The position numbers were made by a program, and so were the translations under genes. The notes beneath the pieces were generated by a model, which was not told where the DNA came from, made no database searches, and saw only the letters and a program-made list of their open reading frames with translations. Below, piece after piece: positions 16,934-25,015 of a stretch of DNA of 64,000 nt; within the stretch, counting starts at the first letter, position 1; the number at the start of each line of letters is the position of its first letter. Origin of the DNA: an uncultured Alteromonadaceae bacterium. GTDB lineage: Bacteria; Pseudomonadota; Gammaproteobacteria; Enterobacterales; Alteromonadaceae. The stretch is from contig CANLWS010000012.1 of NCBI GenBank assembly GCA_947494925.1, positions 1-64,000 of the forward strand, written 5' to 3'.

Positions 16934-18564
16934 CGTTTCTCCACATCGCCGAATCTGATCCCGCCAAAGGGGTTGATGGTGACCCCCTTAAGCTCAGTCC
17001 GATACGCTTGATAACGATTGGCGTGTGCCAGTGGAAAAAGAGGCATTTGATCTTTAAGGAGCTTATTTGCCATATGATAATATTCTGAGCGACCTTCCAC
17101 GTCTGAGATCCTCAACGCTTTATTGATGTACTCATCATATTCAGGTGAACACCACATGGCGCGATTGGTGCCTGACTCAATTGCTGAGCAGGTCAAAAGA
17201 GGCCGATAAAAGTTGTCTGGATCGCCATTGTCTGCAGACCATCCAATCAATACTGAATCATGCAAGCCCTGCTTCAATCTTTGCCTGAACGTACCCCATT
17301 CATAGCTGACGATATTGGCATCAATATCTACTTGCTTAAGGTAATTTTGAATTAGCCCGGCCATTTTCCGGGCATTCGGGTTGTAAGCCCGTTCAACCGG
17401 CATGGCCCAAATATTCATGGTGAACCCAGCAGGGATATCATTTTCTTCAAGTAGTTTTTTTGCACGTACTGGATTGTAATTGGTATCACTCAAATCATCC
17501 TGATAAGCCCAGGACGAAGGCGGCAAAATTCCCTTGGCCGCCACTGCGCTGCCAAAGTATACGGCCTCCAAAAGTGTATTTTTATCAATGGACATGGCCA
17601 AAGCTTTACGGACCTCGGGATTGTCAAAGGGAGGCTTTGATGTATTAAACGCCCAAAATCCAACGTTCAACCCTGGTTTGTCGTCCAGGCGCAAATCTGG
17701 ACGTTGTTGTATCATACTGATTTCACTTTGCGCAGGGAAAGCGATGGCGTCACATTCACCTGTCATCAGTTTCGCTAATCTTAATGAGCTGGTCTGAGTG
17801 ATATCATAGATCAGGTTTTCTGGTGCGTTTTCATGCTTCCAGTAATCTTGATGACGTTTGTAACGAATGAATCGATCTTTTCTGAAACTGACAAATTTAA
17901 ATGGGCCTGTTCCAACAGGAAACTTATCCAGCCGTTGTTTTATGTCGAGTTGTTGCAACTGATAAGCGTATTCAGCTGACAAAACAACAGCGAAATCAGT
18001 GGCAAGATTGGCAAGAAAAGAACTATCAGGTCGATTTAATTCAATCACCACCCGATAACCATTGATTCGCTTTACGTCTTTAATGATGTCATTAAGCCCA
18101 AGGCTGGTGAAGTACGGGTAATTACCACCTGATACCTGATGATACGGGTGCTCAGCGACGCGCCAACGATTGATGCTAAACATGACATCATCCGCATTGA
18201 AAAAACGGGAGGGGGTAAAATAGTCCGTTTGATGAAAAGCGACACGTTTACGAAGTTGGAATGTATACGAAAGTCCGTCCGAGCTGATCAGCCAACTACT
18301 TGCCAATCCCGGGACTATCGTGCCTGTTTCAGGATCAAAGTCTAACAATCGGTCGTACAATTGGTGGGCAGTAGCGTCAGAGGTGGTTCCTGACGTATCC
18401 AATTGAGGGTTAAAACTCGACGGGCTGGCTTCTGAGCAGTAAATGACACCTGTTCCAAGCTCGCTTGATTTTGCGATATCCTGGCATGCACTAAGAAAAG
18501 CTGCACAGACAACCAGAGTTATAGTGCGCTTTATTACCTGATGCCAATAGGAGTTGATTGTCAT
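16930..18564 (-). CDS. sapA: peptide-binding protein SapA, predicted lipoprotein
   Basis: The 544-residue protein is the periplasmic substrate-binding component (extracellular solute-binding family 5). It shows the family core LYDRLLDFDPETGTIVPGLASSWLISSDGLSYTF-type opening, VPVGTGPFKF-like middle (FPVGTGPFKFVSFRKD) and the long C-terminal lobe. Unlike the soluble E. coli SapA, the signal sequence ends in FLSAC with Cys near 27, so it is probably lipid-anchored. It starts one base after the pspF stop codon. Confidence 0.92.
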   Translation of the reverse strand: MTINSYWHQVIKRTITLVVCAAFLSACQDIAKSSELGTGVIYCSEASPSSFNPQLDTSGTTSDATAHQLYDRLLDFDPETGTIVPGLASSWLISSDGLSYTFQLRKRVAFHQTDYFTPSRFFNADDVMFSINRWRVAEHPYHQVSGGNYPYFTSLGLNDIIKDVKRINGYRVVIELNRPDSSFLANLATDFAVVLSAEYAYQLQQLDIKQRLDKFPVGTGPFKFVSFRKDRFIRYKRHQDYWKHENAPENLIYDITQTSSLRLAKLMTGECDAIAFPAQSEISMIQQRPDLRLDDKPGLNVGFWAFNTSKPPFDNPEVRKALAMSIDKNTLLEAVYFGSAVAAKGILPPSSWAYQDDLSDTNYNPVRAKKLLEENDIPAGFTMNIWAMPVERAYNPNARKMAGLIQNYLKQVDIDANIVSYEWGTFRQRLKQGLHDSVLIGWSADNGDPDNFYRPLLTCSAIESGTNRAMWCSPEYDEYINKALRISDVEGRSEYYHMANKLLKDQMPLFPLAHANRYQAYRTELKGVTINPFGGIRFGDVEKR

Positions 18565-18565
18565 T

Positions 18566-19669
18566 TTACTGCTGTTCCGCTTCCTCGGCTGTGCTGTCGA
18601 GTAGATTATATTTCTTTAAATATCCTCTTAATTGATGGTAGGTCAAGGACAACTTGTCTGCTGTTTTCTTTTGATTGAACTGACTATCAGCCAAGGCCTG
18701 CTTAATCAGATCAATTTCAAACTCTTGAGACAGGTTTTTTAGGTCAACAGGAAACGCAAACGTTTGCTTGTGTTGTGGTACTGGAATGTCGGAATTAGCA
18801 GATTCAACGCTTGTTGGTTCAGAAGAAATGGGTGCTGGAGCTGGAGTCGAAATCCTGTCTTGAGTTTTTATTCTGCCTTTGGGTCTGAATGAAGATTCGA
18901 ATGGATCCAGGACGATCTGATGCACGGGAAGATTTGGGTTATTGCTTCTGTATACGGCTCGCTCAACCACGTTTTTAAGCTCACGTATATTCCCGGGCCA
19001 TTCATAATCAAGCAGTGTACGTTTGGCTTTTTCGGTAAAGCCACTGAACAATTCCATATCTAATTCACGTGCCATATTAATAGCAAAGTGTTCGGCCAGC
19101 ATCATTATATCTTCCTGGCGCTCCCTTAAAGGTGGCAAGGTGATGACATCAAATGCAAGGCGATCTAACAAATCAGCCCGAAACTCTCCTCTGTCTGCCA
19201 GGCTTGGCAGGTCTTCGTTAGTTGCCGCTACCAGTCTAACGTCAACCTTCACACTTCTTGAACCGCCAACACGCTCAAATTCACCATACTCAATTACTCG
19301 AAGTAGCTTTTCCTGAATAAGTCCTGAGGTGTTTGCCAGTTCATCCAGAAACATAGTGCCGTTATGGGCGACTTCGAATCGTCCTTCCCGGCGTTTCTGA
19401 GCACCGGTAAAAGCACCAGCTTCATAGCCAAACAATTCGCTTTCCAGTAAATTTTCACTCAAGGCAGCGCAATTAAGCTTCAAGTAAGTTTGTTCCCAAC
19501 GCTTTGAAAGGTAGTGTAAACGCGCTGCGACAAGCTCTTTTCCCGTGCCGCGTTCACCGATAATCAGTACAGGCTTGTTCAATGGTGCGATTTGAGAGAT
19601 TTGCTCCAGGACCTCTAGAAAACTATTAGATTGTCCGAGCAAATTGTCCTGTTGGCGGAAACGACTCAT
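18566..19669 (-). CDS. pspF: psp operon sigma-54 activator PspF
   Basis: PspF activates the psp promoter through sigma-54 and is held inactive by PspA. The 367-residue protein is one AAA+ domain from its start, with no sensor domain, as in E. coli: Walker A GERGTGKE, GAFTGA loop intact (YEAGAFTGAQ), Walker B LDELAN and sensor R-finger region. The C-terminus has a helix-turn-helix of the Fis type (KKTADKLSLTYHQLRGYLKKY). It diverges from pspA and shares the intergenic control region. It is cotranscribed with sapABCDF. Confidence 0.95.
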   Translation of the reverse strand: MSRFRQQDNLLGQSNSFLEVLEQISQIAPLNKPVLIIGERGTGKELVAARLHYLSKRWEQTYLKLNCAALSENLLESELFGYEAGAFTGAQKRREGRFEVAHNGTMFLDELANTSGLIQEKLLRVIEYGEFERVGGSRSVKVDVRLVAATNEDLPSLADRGEFRADLLDRLAFDVITLPPLRERQEDIMMLAEHFAINMARELDMELFSGFTEKAKRTLLDYEWPGNIRELKNVVERAVYRSNNPNLPVHQIVLDPFESSFRPKGRIKTQDRISTPAPAPISSEPTSVESANSDIPVPQHKQTFAFPVDLKNLSQEFEIDLIKQALADSQFNQKKTADKLSLTYHQLRGYLKKYNLLDSTAEEAEQQ

Positions 19670-19684
19670 TGGGATCCTTAAAAA

Positions 19685-19714
19685 GTGGTCTAAAAGACCA
19701 ATTAGTGGTTTAGA
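19685..19714. promoter_or_regulatory. candidate PspF upstream activating sites
   Basis: The dyad TGGTCT-aaa-AGACCA lies at 19686-19700, and AGTGGT(C/T)TA(A/G)A occurs twice in direct orientation from about 19685 and 19704. The pair is roughly 80-110 bases before the sigma-54 element, the distance at which PspF sites stand in E. coli, and only about 15-45 bases from the pspF start, which also suits autoregulation. Confidence 0.55.
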
Positions 19715-19793
19715 TAAATATTATTGTAGTTGGCGTGCATAACCAAGTAAATTATTATTTCTTATAAATCAGTAATTTAGTGTCTTTGCTCGA

Positions 19794-19809
19794 TTGGCCT
19801 GCAAATTGA
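19794..19809 (+). promoter_or_regulatory. sigma-54 promoter of pspABC
   Basis: TTGGCCTGCAAATTGA has the -24 GG and -12 G separated by the required ten bases, and a TTGGC...TTG frame as in the sigma-54 consensus. The middle (tgcaaattg) resembles the known E. coli pspA promoter. It lies about 70 bases before pspA and downstream of the candidate PspF sites. Confidence 0.8.
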
Positions 19810-19876
19810 ATAGTAGATTACAGCAAATGTAATCGTACATTTATCAATAACCAACTCGAGATTAGAGGAAAAGATT

Positions 19877-20581
19877 ATGGGTATTTTCTCGCGTTTCACT
19901 GACATAGTGAACTCAAATATCAATTCGTTATTGGATAAAGCGGAAGATCCAGAAAAAATGGTTCGACTGATTATTCAAGAAATGGAAGACACCTTAGTTG
20001 AAGTGCGTTCTGCCTCTGCTAAGACACTAGCTAATAAAAAAGACGTATCTTCACAAATTAACAAACTGGAAGCGGAAGCCGGTGATTGGCAAGCTAAAGC
20101 AGAGCTTGCTCTTAGTAAAGACAGAGAAGATCTTGCCCGTTCAGCGTTACAGGAAAAGAAAAAATGTTCAGAACATGCTGAGGCCTTAAGCAAGGAACTC
20201 GCAGTCATTGATGAACAGATTGGTAAATTGCAGAATGAAATCGGTCAGTTACAAGAAAAGCTGGCAGACGCCAAGGCTCGTCAGAAAACCATTATTATGC
20301 GCCAGAAAACAGTGAGTTCTCGTCTTGAAGTCAAGAAAACACTGGATAGCAGTAAGGTTGACTCTGCGATGGGACGTTTTGAGCAGTACGAACGTAAAAT
20401 CGATGATCTTGAATCTCAGGTAGATGCATACGACTTGGGTAAAAAGACGCTTGCAGACGAGTTTGCCGATTTGGAATCAGACGATAAAATTGATGACGAA
20501 TTAGCTGCACTAAAGAAAAAAGTGCAAGGTAGCGCACCTAAAGCAGTTAAATCAGTGAAATCTGTAAAAACCAAGAAGTAA
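19877..20581 (+). CDS. pspA: phage shock protein A
   Basis: PspA is a peripheral inner-membrane protein that maintains the proton barrier under stress and inhibits PspF. The 234-residue protein starts with the amphipathic helix MGIFSRFTDIVNSNINSLLD and then runs as long coiled coils (EMEDTLVEVRSASAKTLANK and on), the ESCRT-III-like PspA/Vipp1 fold. Length is a little above E. coli PspA because of a Lys/Ser/Val-rich tail. TAGAGGAAAAG is a strong ribosome site. First gene of pspABC. Confidence 0.97.
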   Translation: MGIFSRFTDIVNSNINSLLDKAEDPEKMVRLIIQEMEDTLVEVRSASAKTLANKKDVSSQINKLEAEAGDWQAKAELALSKDREDLARSALQEKKKCSEHAEALSKELAVIDEQIGKLQNEIGQLQEKLADAKARQKTIIMRQKTVSSRLEVKKTLDSSKVDSAMGRFEQYERKIDDLESQVDAYDLGKKTLADEFADLESDDKIDDELAALKKKVQGSAPKAVKSVKSVKTKK

Positions 20582-20609
20582 TTTTGATTCCTTGTGATGG
20601 AGTAATATT

Positions 20610-20849
20610 GTGGAAGATTTATTAATAGTTACAGTCGGAGTTCCCACTATTATTTTTATGGTGATTGTCGCTCCTATATGGCTGATTCTGCACTATCGCA
20701 GTAAAAAACAAGTGAATCAGGGATTGACTGAAGACGAATATATGACCCTTCAGGAACTTGCCGATAAAGCTGAGAAAATGGGCGATCGTATCCAGACGCT
20801 GGAAGCCATTCTGGATGCTGAAGCGCCAGAGTGGAGGAACAAAGTATGA
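20610..20849 (+). CDS. pspB: phage shock protein B
   Basis: The 79-residue protein has one N-terminal membrane helix (VGVPTIIFMVIVAPIWLILHY) and a charged coiled-coil tail, the PspB pattern. With PspC it senses envelope damage and relieves PspA inhibition of PspF. The start is GTG at 20610 with GGAG ahead. Its stop overlaps the pspC start codon by four bases. Confidence 0.95.
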   Translation: MEDLLIVTVGVPTIIFMVIVAPIWLILHYRSKKQVNQGLTEDEYMTLQELADKAEKMGDRIQTLEAILDAEAPEWRNKV

Positions 20850-21307
20850 GGATAAGAAAGGAGCTACACCGTGACCCTGAAAGAGGACGTATCGCTGGTG
20901 TGTGCGCAGGTTTGGCAGAGTACTTTGGTCTCGAAACCTGGCTGGTAAGAATACTGGCAGTCACAGGCTTCTTCCTCTTGGCTGGTCCTTTTATGATTGT
21001 CGCCTATATCGCAGCTTGGTTTATCCTTGATAAAAAACCAGGAACTAAAGACAAAGGTGCGATTCTAAAGAATCAGTTTGTTGGCAAAGTACATCGAGGT
21101 AAAGGCTGGCACAACGTATCGGCCGAGACCGATGAAGAAAGAAAGGTCGCTGTAAAAGCCCATGTCTGGCAGGCGGGTGAACCACCCAGACAAGCTTATT
21201 TCGACATCAAGCAAAGGTTTAAGCGAATTGAAGGAAGACTACGTAAAGTTGAAACCTACGTAACCTCGTCAGAGTATCAACTTAACCGGGAAATCAATAA
21301 GCTATAG
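20846..21307 (+). CDS. pspC: phage shock protein C
   Basis: The PspC domain fills residues 5-70: ELHRDPERGRIAGVCAGLAEYFGLE followed by two hydrophobic segments (WLVRILAVTGFFLLAGPFMIVAYIAAWF). A longer cytoplasmic part carries a C-terminal helix (FKRIEGRLRKVETYVTSSEYQLNREI), as in E. coli. The ATG at 20846 sits in the ATGA overlap with pspB and has GAGGA upstream; a GTG at 20831 is open but would run further into pspB. No pspD or pspE follows. Confidence 0.95.
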   Translation: MRIRKELHRDPERGRIAGVCAGLAEYFGLETWLVRILAVTGFFLLAGPFMIVAYIAAWFILDKKPGTKDKGAILKNQFVGKVHRGKGWHNVSAETDEERKVAVKAHVWQAGEPPRQAYFDIKQRFKRIEGRLRKVETYVTSSEYQLNREINKL

Positions 21308-21363
21308 ACTGCCCCAATTTCCATTAGCGTGGAGGTCACCGCAACAAGCGGTTAATATAAATA

Positions 21364-21389
21364 AGCGGCTATCCAGCCGCTTTATTTTT
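21364..21389 (+). terminator. terminator between pspC and ycjX
   Basis: AGCGGCT and AGCCGCT form a 7-bp stem around a four-base loop, followed by tttattttt. It ends 14 bases before ycjX, so some read-through into ycjXF is likely. Confidence 0.8.
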
Positions 21390-21402
21390 GTGGAAAACCT
21401 TG

Positions 21403-22833
21403 ATGTTAGAAAAGTTAAAGAATAGCTCCCAATTTAAACAGGTTAAGCAGCAAGCTAAAATAGTCGGCAGCCGACTCGCTGATCATCATGTCAGTCTGGC
21501 TATCACCGGCTTGAGCAGGAGTGGTAAAACAGCATTTATCACATCGCTGGTCAATCAATTACTTGAAGCTCGTGACTCTGCTTCATTGCCATTTTTCAGT
21601 GTCACTACAGAGGCACGATTAATAGGTGTAAAGCGGGAACTGCAACCTGACGTTACTATTGCTCGGTTTACTTATGAAGAAGGTATTGACAGCCTGAATA
21701 GTCATCCCCCTGAGTGGCCTGCTTCAACAAATGGTGTGAGTCAGGTTCGCCTTCTTATTCGCTACCAGAATAAGTCGGGGATCAGAAAGTTATTATCTGA
21801 ACAGACTACGCTCACATTGGATATCACAGATTATCCCGGTGAATGGCTTCTGGATTTGCCATTACTTGAGCTTAGTTTCGAACAGTGGTGTCAGCATTTC
21901 TGGGAAGATTTGGAAAATCCGGAGAAAAGAGAGCTCGCCAAAGAATTTATCGCGGCATTGAACAGCTATGACTTTTCTGGTTCAGTGGACGAAATGGCTA
22001 TTCAACAAATCGCCACCGTGTTTACCGACTATCTGCACTCTGCCAAAGACGCTGGCTACCAGTTAATCCAGCCTGGCAGATTCGTGCTACCGGGGGAGTA
22101 TCAGGGTGCACCCGTTTTACACTTTTTTCCCCTTCCCCTCGAGACATTGAATCACAACGTCAACAATTCAAGTGAGTCGGATGTGGAGACTAGCTGTCGG
22201 CTTATGATTAATCGCTACGACCAGTACAAAGAACAAGTAGTAAAACCCTTTTACAAAAGGCATTTCCGTCGCTTTGACCGGCAAATCATTCTGGTAGATT
22301 GCCTGAGTGCTTTGAATATGGGTCCCCACAGCTTTAATGATTTAAAAAAGGCCATTCATTGGTTGTTGAGCAGTTTTCACTATGGTCGATCAAGCATTTT
22401 AAAAAGAGTGTTTTCACCACGCATTGATCGACTGCTATTTGCCGCCAGTAAAGCTGATCACATTACCCCTGATCAACAGGAGAATCTGGTTAAATTATTA
22501 GAATCAGTAGTGCATGAAGCACGTCAACAAATTCAATTTGAGGGCGTACAAACCGAGTCTACTGCAATTTCTGCTATCCGAGCTTCCGTCGCAGGCGCAA
22601 CAGAGCATAATGGTGAGCAAATTCAGGTTCTGAAAGGTCAAGAAATGTCAGGAGAACAGGTAACACTATTTCCAGGAGAAGTGCCCTCAGAATGCCCACC
22701 TGATAATTTTTGGCAACAGCAAGGGTTTTCGTTTCCGAAATTCGCACCTCCCTCAAGAGAAAAAGGGGCACCTTTACCGCATATCCGGATGGACCAGATC
22801 TTGGAATTTGTGCTAGGAGATAAATTGCAATGA
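21403..22833 (+). CDS. ycjX: YcjX-type GTP-binding protein
   Basis: The 476-residue protein has a P-loop GLSRSGKT at about 38-45 and LDITDYPGEWLLDLP in the place of the G3 region, both typical of the YcjX (DUF463) GTPases. In E. coli ycjXF lies next to psp and belongs to the PspF regulon; its molecular task is not settled. I start at ATG 21403 rather than at TTG 21388, which is inside the preceding terminator. It overlaps ycjF by four bases. Confidence 0.93.
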   Translation: MLEKLKNSSQFKQVKQQAKIVGSRLADHHVSLAITGLSRSGKTAFITSLVNQLLEARDSASLPFFSVTTEARLIGVKRELQPDVTIARFTYEEGIDSLNSHPPEWPASTNGVSQVRLLIRYQNKSGIRKLLSEQTTLTLDITDYPGEWLLDLPLLELSFEQWCQHFWEDLENPEKRELAKEFIAALNSYDFSGSVDEMAIQQIATVFTDYLHSAKDAGYQLIQPGRFVLPGEYQGAPVLHFFPLPLETLNHNVNNSSESDVETSCRLMINRYDQYKEQVVKPFYKRHFRRFDRQIILVDCLSALNMGPHSFNDLKKAIHWLLSSFHYGRSSILKRVFSPRIDRLLFAASKADHITPDQQENLVKLLESVVHEARQQIQFEGVQTESTAISAIRASVAGATEHNGEQIQVLKGQEMSGEQVTLFPGEVPSECPPDNFWQQQGFSFPKFAPPSREKGAPLPHIRMDQILEFVLGDKLQ

Positions 22834-23879
22834 AAACGGACACACAGGAACATAATCCGACGTCTCCCGATCTGAAAAGCAGACTCGATTTAAACGTAAA
22901 AAATGCAGATGAAAAACAGAATGTTAAGCTCAAAAGTGCAACAATGTTGCCTGACGATATCGCTATTCAGGATGTTGAACTTTCACAACTAGCTGTAGTG
23001 ACCACTACGGAGGAAACTGACACTAGCCCAAAATCGAAATCATCGGGAAAATTATGGTTTTTCGGGATGCTGGCGATACTGGGGTTGAGCGTATTTGAAC
23101 TGGTACTGTTTACGCGCCACTTGATTCAACAGCAAGATTTGCTGGGGGGACTTTGGCTAATAGTACTTTGCCTGTGTGTGACACTAGCAGTCGTTGAAGT
23201 GATTAAACAATGGTTGGGATTGAAACGACTCAGACAGCAAGAAGCTGATAAAATGAAAGCTGAGCAGATTTATAACAGTCCGGCAATAGGGCTTGGAGAA
23301 TCCTTCTGTTTACATCTCGCAAAAGGTTTACCAGAGCAGCGCAAAACAGACATTGCGATCTGGAAAGACAGTCTGGAATCTCATCATAACGATAGGGAAA
23401 TACTCGCCCTTTTTGAACACAAGGTGCTAGTTCCCGCTGACAACGCGGCGATTAAGAAAATTACTCAACATGCAGGTGCGGCGGGCGCTATGATTGCGGT
23501 TAGCCCCTTTGCTCTATTAGACATGGCAATTGTGTTGTGGCGAAATTTTAAAATGATGAATCAAATCAGTCAGGATTATGGTGTTAACCTGAGTTATTGG
23601 GGAAGAGTATCCTTAGTTCGAAACGTCTTTAAAACCATGCTTTATGCGGGAGCATCAGAAATAATTGCTGATGCAGGGAATTATGCGATGGGAGCAGGTC
23701 TGGCGGGTAAGCTTTCAACCCGATTAGCGCAGGGGATGAGTGCGGGAGTGTTAACGGCCCGAATCGGTGTTAAGACGATGCAAGCATGCCGGCCAGTCCC
23801 ATGGCTTAGTGCTAAGAAGCCTGGTATCTCCGGTATATCCTCCCAATTACTTGAAGACCTAAAAAAGATAGTTGGCTAA
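22830..23879 (+). CDS. ycjF: YcjF (DUF697) inner-membrane protein
   Basis: The 349-residue protein has a long charged N-terminus of about 70 residues, two membrane helices (about 73-90 and 105-123) and the C-terminal DUF697 region (HAGAAGAMIAVSPFALLDMAIVLWRNFKMM, then YGVNLSYWGRVSL). These are the marks of YcjF, the constant partner of YcjX. The ATGA overlap suggests coupled translation. Confidence 0.92.
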   Translation: MKTDTQEHNPTSPDLKSRLDLNVKNADEKQNVKLKSATMLPDDIAIQDVELSQLAVVTTTEETDTSPKSKSSGKLWFFGMLAILGLSVFELVLFTRHLIQQQDLLGGLWLIVLCLCVTLAVVEVIKQWLGLKRLRQQEADKMKAEQIYNSPAIGLGESFCLHLAKGLPEQRKTDIAIWKDSLESHHNDREILALFEHKVLVPADNAAIKKITQHAGAAGAMIAVSPFALLDMAIVLWRNFKMMNQISQDYGVNLSYWGRVSLVRNVFKTMLYAGASEIIADAGNYAMGAGLAGKLSTRLAQGMSAGVLTARIGVKTMQACRPVPWLSAKKPGISGISSQLLEDLKKIVG

Positions 23880-23911
23880 CACTTTGATTTATATGAAAAT
23901 TAATGTATTTT

Positions 23912-23929
23912 TGTAAATCAGATGTTACG
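23912..23929 (+). promoter_or_regulatory. candidate TyrR box before phhA
   Basis: TGTAAA-tcagat-GTTACG matches TGTAAA-N6-TTTACA at 10 of 12 positions. It lies 113 bases before the phhA ATG. A match this good occurs by chance a few times in a window of this size, so the weight comes from its place beside a TyrR-type target. Confidence 0.5.
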
Positions 23930-24041
23930 GATTTTCCATTCGTTATCCTCCTCTAAACTCTTTCGCTTTGGTGCTTTTTGAGTAGACTCGCCAGCATATT
24001 ATCTCACTTTTACTACAGTCATTTTGACTGACGAGAGACAC

Positions 24042-24842
24042 ATGGCAAAGGCAACAAAATACATATCACACCCGGCTGGGCCTGACGGCAAAGTTGCGTG
24101 GTCTGAAGACGAAAACAACATCTGGAAAGAGTTAGTGCGTCGACAGTTAGAAATTATTGAAGGACGAGCTTGCGACGAATTTTTACAAGGTTTGGAACTA
24201 CTTGATTTGCCTCACGACAGGATCCCTCAGCTGGACGAAGTCAATGAGGTTTTGAAGGTCGCTACAGGTTGGCAAGTTCACCAGGTACCTGCACTGATAA
24301 ACTTTGATGAGTTTTTTAATTTGTTAGCAAATAAAAAATTCCCTGTTGCAACTTTTATCCGTAATGCTGACGAATTCGACTACCTTCAGGAGCCAGATGT
24401 TTTCCATGAAATTTTTGGTCACTGTCCGCTGCTAACCAATCCGTCTTTTGCGCACTTCACCCATACTTATGGCAAGTTAGGCCTCAAAGCAAGTAAAGAA
24501 GACCGAGCCTATCTGGCCCGTCTATATTGGTTCACGGTTGAATTTGGGCTGATGAAAACCGACAAGGGTGAGAGGATATACGGTGGTGGAATATTGTCGT
24601 CACCTGGTGAAACCTTGTACGCCTTGGAAAGCAGCAAAGCTGAACACAAAACGCTCGAGCCTTTGGATGTGTTGCGAACACCCTACAGAATAGACATTAT
24701 GCAGCCTGTATATTTTCTGATCAGCGGTTTTGAACAACTATTCGATATTGCCGAAATGGACATAATGTCTTTGGTAGAAAAAGCGAAATTACTGGGTCTG
24801 CATGAACCTAAATTTCCCCCGAAAGAAAAACTAGCCAGCTAA
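24042..24842 (+). CDS. phhA: phenylalanine 4-monooxygenase
   Basis: The enzyme turns phenylalanine into tyrosine using a pterin and non-heme iron. The 266-residue length is typical for bacterial forms without the regulatory domain. The iron ligands are visible: two His in DVFHEIFGHCP and a Glu in YWFTVEFGL. The pterin loop GGGILSSPGET is intact. I use ATG 24042 with GAGAG upstream. No pterin dehydratase gene (phhB) follows; tyrR does, which agrees with aromatic control. Confidence 0.96.
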   Translation: MAKATKYISHPAGPDGKVAWSEDENNIWKELVRRQLEIIEGRACDEFLQGLELLDLPHDRIPQLDEVNEVLKVATGWQVHQVPALINFDEFFNLLANKKFPVATFIRNADEFDYLQEPDVFHEIFGHCPLLTNPSFAHFTHTYGKLGLKASKEDRAYLARLYWFTVEFGLMKTDKGERIYGGGILSSPGETLYALESSKAEHKTLEPLDVLRTPYRIDIMQPVYFLISGFEQLFDIAEMDIMSLVEKAKLLGLHEPKFPPKEKLAS

Positions 24843-24876
24843 GGTCTACTAATCTAGATCGGCAGTTGAAACCTTT

Positions 24877-24900
24877 AAAAGGCCCTCATTTGGGCCTTTT
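24877..24900 (+). terminator. terminator after phhA
   Basis: AAAAGGCCC at 24877-24885 pairs perfectly with GGGCCTTTT at 24892-24900 around a six-base loop. The 3' arm ends in Ts. Confidence 0.88.
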
Positions 24901-24976
24901 AACATTTTAGCGCCTGATGTTGGTCTCAAAAATTTGTTGCCTTAACATCTTGATGTTGCTGTTTTTAACCCAATAT

Positions 24977-24994
24977 TGTAATAATATCTTTACA
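24977..24994 (+). promoter_or_regulatory. TyrR box in front of tyrR
   Basis: TGTAAT-aatatc-TTTACA matches the TyrR consensus at 11 of 12 positions and is the best such site found. It lies 21 bases before the tyrR start codon, where binding would block transcription or translation start. This fits autorepression as in E. coli. Confidence 0.7.
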
Positions 24995-25015
24995 AAATTC
25001 ACCTCGGATCTCTCA

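Noticed and set aside
13248-18564. Dipeptide or nickel transporter (dpp/nik) instead of sap
   Set aside because: The SapD-type degenerate signature, the five-gene order and linkage to pspF all fit sapABCDF.
24917-25015. N-terminal extension of tyrR
   Set aside because: The extra 33 residues would be read from DNA that holds the best TyrR box, and the ACT domain starts exactly at the later ATG.
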